A stretch of DNA of 15,743 nucleotides from Hemicentrotus pulcherrimus. Its lineage: Eukaryota; Echinodermata; Echinoidea; Camarodonta; Strongylocentrotidae. This document shows, one piece after another, positions 1 through 9,500 of this stretch. The position numbers and the translations under genes are program-made. Below the pieces are notes generated by a model. It saw only the letters and a list, made by a program, of their open reading frames with translations, did not search any database and had not been told where the DNA came from. The first letter of the stretch is position 1. Every line of letters starts with the position of its first letter. The stretch lies in the NCBI GenBank assembly GCA_003118195.1, contig BEXV01000149.1, forward strand, positions 349,042 through 364,784, in the 5' to 3' direction.

Positions 1-2331
1 TAAAATGAGGTAAAGTGGACATGTTTATCATCATAAAGTGGACAGTGTGGTTACCAATAATGGCATTTTTGGGGAGGTGCAAGAAACAGGTTATATTGAT
101 CGTTCAAAGCAAGTGGATGGACATGTTCACTTTTTGTAGCAGTACAAACCAATGATGTTGTTTGTTTTTATACTATTTTCTTAAAGAATTTACAATTTTG
201 CATAAGTGCATCCATAAATTCTATATCAGGACTATAAAAGCTGTTCTTGCCATCATATTATGCACATGTTCTTATATTATAATATTCATCAGAAGAACAA
301 TTTTTTCTCATTGATACATGTATAAGGGTTTACAATGTACATGTAGTGAGACATTTTTAGAAAAGCTGCAGGGACTTGGGAAAAGGCTAGCAGCAGCTAT
401 GGTTTCTGTTGAAGAGTCTTATAGAATAAAGCTATTATTATTGTTGTGTTAACTTAAACTGTCCTGTTTGAAGTCTTGTTCTTGGTCAGGTGTATTCTCC
501 CCTTTCACATGTACATGTACATCAATGTTCAATTAATGGAGATTTGTATATCATTCAAAGTGATTAAGGAAATATGGAATGGGGTAATGCTCCCACATTT
601 GGAAATATTCATCTGGCAATGTTTTTAATACAAGCGAACTAAAGGTCACATGCTATACAAGTTCAAAAATATTGACCCCAAAATGACAAAAATCATCACA
701 TCATATTCCTGCTTGTTTTGTACATGCAGAATAGGAAAAGACAAACTCTGCGAATTAAGAATGTTATTGCCTGAAATTGTGGACATTAGGATAAAAACAG
801 AAATTAAAGATTATTCATGTTTTCCTGCAGAAGACTAGACAAGTCTAATATCCCATGTTTAGTCTCATGAGAGAAAAAAAAATCATATTGACCAAAATTG
901 ATTATTAGGTCATGGCCAGCACAAATCTCTTGTTTTTTTTATTTTTACATCAACGTTTATCACTTTCTTTTATTTGCAGATAGTTTTTGGTCCTGAATGT
1001 GTGATTATACATTGTATATTGTCTTACAGCTGTTAATAGATAATGAAGTTGAAAACAAAAAAAGAGATTATATTGACATGAAATGTTAAAAACGTTTTAG
1101 AAAGTTCTATTTATGTTCCCTTTGTAATACTAAGTATGAACAAGTATGCAATATAATAATCATATGCTATAATTCTATAAACATATCAATTTGAAATGAA
1201 TGTCATACACTTGTGATTATTTTGTCAAATTCCTTAAACACTGATTTTGGGATAAGTTACAGAACTAGATNAAAACAATTGGATATTCTTTTTACAATTG
1301 TTTATTGATTGCTTCAACTCATCTTGTTAAACAGTAACTTGTAATTTTTACATCAGAGTGGTTCAGTTTGAACCTTTGAATCTCTTGAACTGAAAGGAAT
1401 ATGAGCAATTACAATTATTCATTTTGTCAGCTGTTTGAAAGAAAAGTACTTCAGATTTAAAGAAAGGAGTATCCCTGTTCCATCAGAGAAATTTGAAATT
1501 GACCCCCCATCAGTATTTTTCATCACTGTCATCTCAGTTTCAAGCATCAAAGCTCAATAGGTAGTCGACTCTCCATTTATCTTGTAATCTAGATCGATAC
1601 CTTAGTCAAGCTGACAAGACCAATCCCAGACCCACACAAAACGTTACATTACTCCCAATGGCAAAGAATTATTGAATCGTGAATTTGTTGCACCAAACAG
1701 CTTCATTGATGGCATGTTCATGGTAATATGAAGGCAATAGTGTGTGCAAGAAAAAGAAGCCAGCCTTGAGTAAGTGGAGACATGTGAACTGAACCGTGAA
1801 AAAACGAAGGGTTTAGAGTTGGCCTGACAGTGTGAACGAGCTTTGATTAGTACCATACACCATCAACAAATGTTAGTTACACATTTATGAGTCAATTTAA
1901 AAGCATTAGGTGTATACACATTGTTATATTTCATGGTGTATTTATTGCATATATCATTATACAAATACATACAAAACATTGTAGGCTTGTATCTCAGTGC
2001 ACATATTGAAAGTTAAACAAAAAGAATATAACCTGACATTTATGTTCATCAAGACTACTTGGTGATGCTACATAACCCCTGGGGTGAACTTTGTAGTGTA
2101 GAGGCTTTCATTTTTAGCCTACTCCTCAAAATCGAAAAGGATAAACTATTATTTCCACTATTACAGCTCATCAAAAGAGACCTACTTTTTGTCAAATTAC
2201 ACATAAATTAACTTAATTCCTTTCTTTTTATGTTCAGTAAGTGAGAACTTGAGTAAATCTAATCATAACTTTCAACACGTCACATAAATGGGTGATAATC
2301 TTGGTCAAAATCAGTATTACATTTAAGTGCA
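1..2331. other. Non-coding AT-rich DNA, no gene recognised
   Basis: No exon-like conserved peptide is visible on either strand, and open frames are below about 80 residues with no family resemblance. It contains several TACATGTA-like words (near 315, 335 and 507). A weak element-like end lies near 415-447 (AATAAA followed by attattattgttg). One ambiguous base is at 1271. It may be intergenic or far 3' UTR of ELMO. Confidence 0.6.
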
Positions 2332-2337
2332 TTTATT
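2332..2337 (-). promoter_or_regulatory. First canonical AATAAA on the ELMO strand after the stop codon
   Basis: Reading the minus strand away from the ELMO stop codon (6329), this is the first AATAAA I find, about 4 kb downstream. Others follow near 1946 and 1300. It may be the polyadenylation signal of a long 3' UTR, but ATTAAA variants occur much closer (for example near 5914 and 6092). There is no direct evidence of use. Confidence 0.2.
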
Positions 2338-4400
2338 ACTTACAAGTAAATAAGCACAGAATATGACAATTAGGTGCAGGATACATTGATAATGGCAAGA
2401 CTCTAGATTCTGGAAGGTTTAAACAAGGGACAAGTTTACGAGAACAAAAATAGTTTTGTCTACCTGTACTAGAAAGAAACATTTTCACTATCAAATATGT
2501 ACAACTAGCACCCTTTATGTCTTTCTTACCTGTATATACTTAGTTGAGAGCGAGAAGGGCATAGTCCATACCCTATGTAAAATATACAAAATTCAATACC
2601 CCTATCCAAAGCCACTGCTTAGGAGAGTTTGACCAACCTGGTTCAAGTTCTGCACAATATGGCAAATACTTGTACTGGTACTGCTTTGTTGGACAAGCAC
2701 AAAAGCTATACTTTTTGCCATGTTGTGACCAAGTGAAACCAAGTCGGCCAAACTCTCTGTGTATACATGTATGTAGATGGCTCTGTCCATATTGTCTACA
2801 GAGATGTGGCTCTCAACATATACCTCGAGAACTACTTTCCATTTGTCACTTCTCTACATCAATAATTAAAATGATGCAACATGGAAATACGTGTATGATT
2901 TGACTGCTGAGCGCCAAAAGTGCATTGACCTGTATCATTTCACAAAGACATATAAAGCTAATGGGCCCATCTCAAGAGTGGATCGGTTACACTAAGTATT
3001 AAAAGTATATGGAACAATAGCACATTTGGAATCCTGCAACAACATTCATCGTTTCTATTTTTCCCTGATCGACTTCTACAAACACCATTATTGTACATGT
3101 ATATTAAACAAAATGAAGTGCATGACCCCATATATGATTGTGTGTGCTTTATACATAACAAATTATACATGTAGCGTATCATGTTATCCATACAGGTGAC
3201 CACATCCACCATGCAGTCCTTTTTTTGCTTCCCTTTCCTGTCAACATTAGTCTCAATTTTAGAGACATAATTGGTAATGATTAGATCCTATTAATACCAC
3301 AGCCATTCAAATAATTTTGCTTTCTCTCAAATTTTTTAAAACTAGAACACTTTCCCCAGTTATAACCATACAGAAGGTCAGCATTCTGGTGAAATAAGTA
3401 CCAACTCATTCACTATACATAAGTAGTAGTACATGTATATCATGTGCAATAGTTCTGGGACTTCTTTCCACCTCCATAGACTTTACATGTGTGTGTGTTT
3501 GTGTGTGTTCACACATTATGGAAGGTGGCCAATTTCCCAAGATTATATCATACCAATAACTAAAACAATTAGATAAGTGCATGTTGATCATGATATATGA
3601 GTACATACAAAGGTATACAATATAATACATAAATAATATTATCTACACAATATTGATATACCGGTACTGGTTATTGATCAAACCATGCAACTGTACTGCA
3701 TTCTAAGATTGTTTAAATCTGTTCAATGTTCTGTAGTCCCGCTACATTCTAATGTCTGCATACAAAATAGATTGGTCCAAGTACAACTATATATATTAGA
3801 CATAACTAAAAATTGGAAAGAATTATCTTTCGCTGGTAATCGATTCAAAAAGAAAGAATTAACATTCTAATTCAGCATAGCAATTCAGGTTCTCAAATAT
3901 TACAATACTCAAGTGAAAAATGCATAATGATACCTTTTCTAACTTGATGAAAAATTTATGTTCATGTTCATGTATCAGCAGATAGGGTAACCTCATATAA
4001 TACCAATTACCAAATACAAAAAATCTACAATTCAAAAATATTACAAAATGCCTACATAATTAAATAAATAAAATTCTTTCATACCAGTAAATAAATTTGC
4101 TAATCATACATAGTAATTGACGTAACATATCTTTTTCAAAGTCACATCAATAATACATTTTATAATCAATAACACTCACTGCAAGTGTTTAGTTTCATCA
4201 CTGGTCGATAACCATCCCTTCACCCGAGTTGATTAAATATAATCACAGTCAATCACCCTGTAATAATAAGTTAATAAACATGCTCCATCATAATCTACAA
4301 TATATGGTACGTATCAAAATAAATCAACGTTTCATTGTTTTTGCTTCAGTGGCGTGCAGCTTTCTGTGCAGAGATATGTAAACCCTTCGTTCGGAATGAG
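2338..4400. other. Non-coding AT-rich DNA, no gene recognised
   Basis: Nothing protein-like is seen on either strand. There is a short GT-repeat (about 3489-3507) and scattered TACATGTA words (2765, 3095, 3167, 3431). It is probably downstream of, or part of, the long 3' UTR of ELMO. Confidence 0.6.
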
Positions 4401-4550
4401 TGAGGTGGATAGCCTTGCAGCAGGGGAATGGATTAGGACAATAACAACCTTTACAGATTGAAGTATGCTTTGACATGAGCTGGATAGCCTGGCAGCAGGG
4501 GAATGGATTAGGACATTAACAACCTTTACAGATTGAAGTATGCTTTGACA
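4401..4550. repeat. Tandem duplication, two 75-bp copies
   Basis: Copy 1 is 4401-4475 and copy 2 is 4476-4550. They align without gaps and differ at only three positions (near 4405, 4416 and 4442 of the first copy). There is no reading frame of note. The high identity points to a recent event. Confidence 0.95.
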
Positions 4551-4672
4551 CTATTATTACCCTTGTTGGTGCCCTTGTTGGGGGAATTTACTGTAGGTTT
4601 TTCTCTTTCTTAATTCACAATGCTTGTTTTGGGCACAGAGCAAGTTACATTCTAGCAAGAATAGTTGCTGTG

Positions 4673-4888
4673 GTCTTTTTTTGTTTTGGTTTATGATTGT
4701 TTCACTGCTAAGAAAGCATTTGCTTGTAAGTAAACAACCAGGGGACCGATGCCCTTTAAGTCCTCTCTGAGGGACTTGGTAATGAGAATTAATGCCATAC
4801 CAAATGGCATAAGTGCATCGACGTGGTTTCCAACTTAGGACCTCCCTGTTACGAGACCACTGCTCTACCACTGAGCAACCACGCCTCC
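4673..4888 (-). mobile_element. tRNA-derived SINE, family B, older copy
   Basis: Read on the minus strand it begins with a tRNA-like head: A-box-like TTGCTCAGTGGTAGAGC (4862-4878), then CTCGTAA at the anticodon-loop position, then a decayed B box near 4825-4840. After an unrelated body it ends in an A-rich tail (aaaccaaaacaaaaaaag). The same head and body recur at 7165-7376. The head resembles tRNA-Thr or tRNA-Ala. It lies in the downstream region of ELMO in the same orientation. Confidence 0.8.
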
Positions 4889-5109
4889 TGATTTTGACAA
4901 CATCATAGCTAAAGGGATAAAACTTGTTAATGGAATATATGTAAAGCACTTGTACCCACAATGCATTGGCTCACCGTGGCACGCACTCCAATATAAAAAA
5001 ATATAAATATGTGAAAGATTTGTAACAATACTACTTTCAGTAATATCCAATTGAAATATCATGGACCGGTGATATCTGTGTTCAGGCAACTAAGTAAATG
5101 ACTTTCACT

Positions 5110-5138
5110 CCCCTCGCCCCCTCCCCTACCCCTCCCCC
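5110..5138 (-). other. G-quadruplex-type G-rich run on the ELMO mRNA-sense strand
   Basis: The minus strand carries five runs of three or more G in 29 bases (pattern G5-A-G4-TA-G4-A-G5-CGA-G4), which satisfies the usual G3+ with loops of 1-7. It is about 1.2 kb after the ELMO stop codon and could sit in a 3' UTR. Confidence 0.7.
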
Positions 5139-5280
5139 AATGGGCTTAATGGTCACACCCTACGTATCCTGGATCTTCTATAACCGGTACTTCATCCAAA
5201 CACCAAGAATAGTAGCCAATTAAATATATGGTTTTGAATGCTTTTTATATATGATTGTATGTTTGATGTAAACTTGCATT

Positions 5281-5338
5281 TTTAGTCATTGGACTTTTTG
5301 ACAAGTCGTGAATAAAACCTCATTTGAATCTTGAATCT
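5281..5338 (+). mobile_element. Possible 3' tail of a non-LTR retrotransposon fragment
   Basis: AATAAA (5311-5316) is followed by cctcatttgaatcttgaatc, a short TTGAATC repeat. LINEs of several invertebrate families end in AATAAA plus a short tandem repeat of this kind. No reverse transcriptase sequence lies upstream, so this is at most a severely truncated copy. Confidence 0.3.
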
Positions 5339-5955
5339 ATTACCTACCCTCAAGTGTAATCCATAGAACTGTTAATTCACCAAGTGGAGAAAAAAGAAAC
5401 AATGCCAAACGATGGGACTGTTCACTTTGTCTTATCCCATATGAGACTTTCATATTCATTCTGTTTTAAAAAAAGAAAAAAACAAATCATATACATGGCA
5501 TTTAACAGCACAAGAGGACTTACTACAACTTGCAACAATCCACATGTAAAGTACAGTTATTCGTGATTCAGCTGCTATAATCTATGTCATTTGTATCTCT
5601 AAAACTTGTCAAATGTGATTTTTCTACCAATAAAGTTAAGTCGGATGATTACATAAGACAAGTGGAATACTCCTGTCTTGCTAAAAAATAATCTGCTGCT
5701 TACCTATCCCAGCATGTAGTCTAGCACCATACATAATGGGGACATAATGGAGCCTCATTCACAATTGATGTGGTTAACCACACTGAAAAAAACACTGCAG
5801 CAAAACTAGATGATGACGTAAAGCAAAGTGAGCTTCACAATTCTGTATCTGTTAACACAGAGATAAGTAAGTACCGCTAAGTTTTAGTAACTACGTTGCA
5901 CAAAGCTCCTTTTTTTAATTTCTCTACGTGCCATTCATTTCCAGGTAAATGTTTT

Positions 5956-6255
5956 GGGTCGTATTTTTGAAAGAGGACTTACTTTAGTCCATGGTTTAAT
6001 CCTAAAACTAAGTATGGAATGCCAAGTGTCCATATAAATATGTTTTTGAATAATTCAATCTGTCACTAAATTAAAATAAAATGTAATAACATATTTAATA
6101 AACATAATTTAACTAAAAAATAATTATGTTATCATGGTAATTAAGGGGTATATCAAATTATTCAAAAATATATTCATATGGAAACTTGGCATTCCATAGT
6201 TAGTCGGAGGATTAAACCATGGACTAAAGTTAGTCAGCTTTCAAGAATACCACCC
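5956..6255. mobile_element. Hairpin MITE, about 300 bp with about 100-bp inverted arms
   Basis: Left arm 5956-6056 and right arm 6155-6255 are reverse complements with mirror centre at about 6105.5. One 20-base block (5981-6000 against 6211-6230) pairs perfectly and the rest carries scattered mismatches. The loop is about 98 nt and very AT-rich. There are no open frames. No clear target duplication is seen, so the superfamily is open. It ends 73 bp beyond the ELMO stop codon. Confidence 0.85.
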
Positions 6256-6328
6256 CTTCACTTTGAGATGGGTTTTTTTCTCGTAGGCAAATTACCAAGC
6301 CAAATGTGAACAAGGTTTATAGGCTGAT

Positions 6329-6529
6329 TTATATCTGTTCGTAGTAGAAGTTGTAGTCCGTGGGCGGGGGCGGTATGACGGGAGCCGCTGCCGGGATGGG
6401 GATGTTGACCATGTCCAGGAGACGGATCTTCATCTCCATGCCCAGGAGGGCCTCCAGGTCAGCCTCCTTCTGCTTGCTGAACATGGGCTTGCCCAGGAGC
6501 ACGTTGAGGCCGTCCGTCCACATGTCAAA
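6329..6529 (-). CDS. elmo: ELMO exon 13, terminal coding exon with stop codon and PxxP tail
   Basis: 201 nt: 66 residues and TAA. It opens [16 protein letters not shown] (ELMO1 CIWTDGLNALLGKDM), where the Trp belongs to the closing helix of the PH domain. It then encodes [19 protein letters not shown] and a proline-rich segment ([14 protein letters not shown]) ahead of the final YYEQI. In vertebrates the equivalent PxxP stretch is bound by the DOCK SH3 domain, so that contact is probably kept. The exon is clearly richer in GC than the DNA around it. The acceptor ends cgccacacag after a CT-rich tract. Confidence 0.97.
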   Translation of the reverse strand, partial: FDMWTDGLNVLLGKPMFSKQKEADLEALLGMEMKIRLLDMVNIPIPAAAPVIPPPPTDYNFYYEQI

Positions 6530-9500
6530 CTGTGTGGCGAGAGGAGAGGAGAGTGAAAAAATTGCTTAAGTCATGTCATAAAACCTCTATTTTCTCACAT
6601 CCATTACCCATTTCCGTTGTCTCACCATCGATATTTTTTAAATAAGTGTGTACCTATTGTTTTGTTACGAATGTACTATTTTAATGACATTATTTATTCT
6701 TGTTTTATTATTACCAGTAATGTAAATTGTACTTAATTCATGCCCTAGGCTGCCATGTACAATGTTTTTTTACCACAGTAGTAAAAAAAGGATGATGTAA
6801 AGTTGTGGTAAAGAGGTTTAAATGCTGGACTGGAGGTACAAAGGCCATGGGTTCAATCCCTGACATGGCATTCATGTCCTTAAGCAAGGCACTTTATCTT
6901 CATTACTTCTCTCCACCCAGATGTTGAATGGGTACTCGGTAAATACAATCATTAATGTGGTTGGACTGGCCCGTGAACACTTATACAATTTGAAGAAATT
7001 AAATATTCATGATCATGATGATGATACAACAAAAAAAGATCATACAATGATGATAGTTATAGTTGTGATAGTGATACTGATAGTGACAATGTTGATAGGA
7101 TGGTAGTGATGAGAGCCCCGGCAAAAACAATCTGATTTTCTCAACCTTACTAGAGATTTGATTATCGATGATTGTTTTACCCGACTGCTAAGAAAGCTTG
7201 TACATATGCTTTTAAGTAAACAACCAGGGAGCCTACAGCTGTAAGTCCTCTCCAAGGGACTTGGAAATGAGGATTAATGCCTTACCAAAGGGCACAAGCG
7301 CATTGGCTTGGTTTCGAACCCGGGACCTCCCGTTGATTAGACCACAGCTCTACTACAGAGCCATAAGCCTCTCCTCTAGATTAGTCTAGGATAACACTGG
7401 GATTGCAGCTCAGGTATACTTACGATTTCTTGTGTTCGAGCAATGAAGTCTAGATGATGGTCTGGATGATGTAAGATGGAGAAGGCTAGACTTCCATCAA
7501 CCTGCAAAGGGTTCAAATATTACATTAAGAGTATTGGTGTGTACTGCAAGGTTCTGGAATCAGCAAAATGATAAGCAATTTGGCCCAGTCTTGGTAAATT
7601 TACGAGCACTGTACACAGAAGGATGTACATGGGACTACATGAACATGTGGCATTAGTATCCATCCCGATTGTAATGATGTTAAATGCCACATTTAGAATA
7701 TTAAGGCATTTGGAGAACCATGCTTTTCAGGAAACATTTTTCATCTGATGTTCTTCAACACTTGCATAATACAATGATAACACTTACAAACTATTGTTCA
7801 TCTTTTCCCAGAACTCAACCTTCTCTTTAAGTTGCAAGACGGCAAGATTGTGAACCATACTACATTGATTTAAAAAAAGAAATGCCTAAATCTTACTATT
7901 TCTCTTCCAGAGATACTCGGATACTTACTCGGACATTGCGGACATGCTGGCAGTCCTTCCCTGTCTGGACCTCCTGAATATCAGCCACAGCAACTGAAGA
8001 AAAAAAAAAATAAAGGAGAATACGAATATTAATAACCTGTGTCTCTCTGTCTTCATGCAATGGCTCTGCATCTATTGACTGATTACCTCTATAATATACT
8101 CAACAGCTTAGTGGGCTGTAACCAACATCATTGCTACATGTATCATTAACCATACAGACAGAGGCCAAATACCATCTGACGGTAAGAGATTCTCAAGAAC
8201 GACTCATACATTTCTAGGTCAATCCTACACCAAAGATAACATAATTTAATACAAAAGTCACTAATTGTCACTAAAAATATTTGGTCGGTATAACAAAAAC
8301 TTTTCAAGACTGCTTCAATATTACTAGTGTCTGACTTTGTTTCGAGTAGTGCAAAATATATTTCCTTTAAATCCAGTCTGTACTAGTTTGGGATTAGACC
8401 TCCCTGCATGGTCACTGACAGGTGGTTATCTCATCAAATCAGCTCACAATTAACATGAGAAAAATGGGATCATGGGGGACCAACAGGCACCGATTTGGTA
8501 CTGTATGCTATATAGAGGGCGCAAGTAGCTGCAATTAGTGCAGTTGGGCATTAAGATCCATGAGATACTTACTCTTATTGGTGAGAGTCTCATAGCTTGG
8601 TGGTGATTGGTGGCTTTCTATGTCTCCATGGTGGATCATCTTATGGTTGGGCGAGAGACGGCAGAACCAGAACCGATCTAGAGACAAATATAACGAAGAC
8701 ATTAGTAATTGGTAGGCAGTACTATTTGATAACTTATCTTTTTCGTTTTGGACTGAAACAGGCAATCAAAACTTTTGAGAACATAATTTCCACTTGTCAG
8801 GATTTGTTTTCCTTTTTTAATTTTTTATTGTCCCCTACCCCCTCCCCCACCTCGGGTTTAAAGAGAGACCTTGTCAGGAAGACATCCCCATTGGTATATC
8901 TTTTTTCTTCTAAAAGATGTGAGAACATTTNCCCCTGCCCATACGCTTTGTATTAGCATGGCTGTCTGTCTCTTACCTTGTGCACGTCCCCTTTGATTGT
9001 AGCGGTTGAACATGGTACCTTCCACCAGGAACCTTAGTCTCTGTTGTTTGATTAGGTCTATCATTTCAGGCTCGATCTGATTCCTCAGGTCTCTGAGATT
9101 TACAGAAAAGAAGAAACATCATTTTTCCTCTATTATAAACATGTGATTAATCACTAGAGGTACCTGAAATCAGGGGAATATATTCTTGACATTTGTTGCA
9201 GCAACAACTGCTCTGGGCTTTATGTGATTTATATGTATAGGGTAACGATCATGGTTACAATTGGGTTTTGTATTAGATTTAGGATTAGGATTAGGGTTAG
9301 GAATAGTATCAGGTACAGCGTTGAGGATAGGTATTTGGTTAATGTGGGACATTGACCACGGAGCTAATGTCAGAGGACCACATGTGTTATACAACCCAGG
9401 GAGAATCAGTTTGGAGTTTGGACAACATCAGGTCAGGTCAAAGTGACAGAATAGTTTTCTTTTGAAATTTATTGTAGATTATAAATCAAATGATACAACT

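Noticed and set aside
4557..4961. 134-residue minus-strand open frame
   Set aside because: It runs through the family B SINE. The peptide is translated tRNA-like and SINE sequence with no recognisable domain.
6360..6569. 69-residue plus-strand frame [12 protein letters not shown]...
   Set aside because: It is antisense to the terminal ELMO exon; the minus-strand reading is clearly the ELMO C-terminus.
7311..7376. Possible functional tRNA gene on the minus strand
   Set aside because: A and B boxes are present but the acceptor stem and cloverleaf do not close, and the sequence recurs as a SINE head at 4825-4888.
8597..8956. 119-residue plus-strand open frame
   Set aside because: It overlaps ELMO exon 10 in antisense and then intron sequence, including an ambiguous base.
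9279..9304. Interstitial telomere
   Set aside because: Only about four mixed TTAGGA/TTAGGG units, inside an intron. Chance simple sequence is enough.
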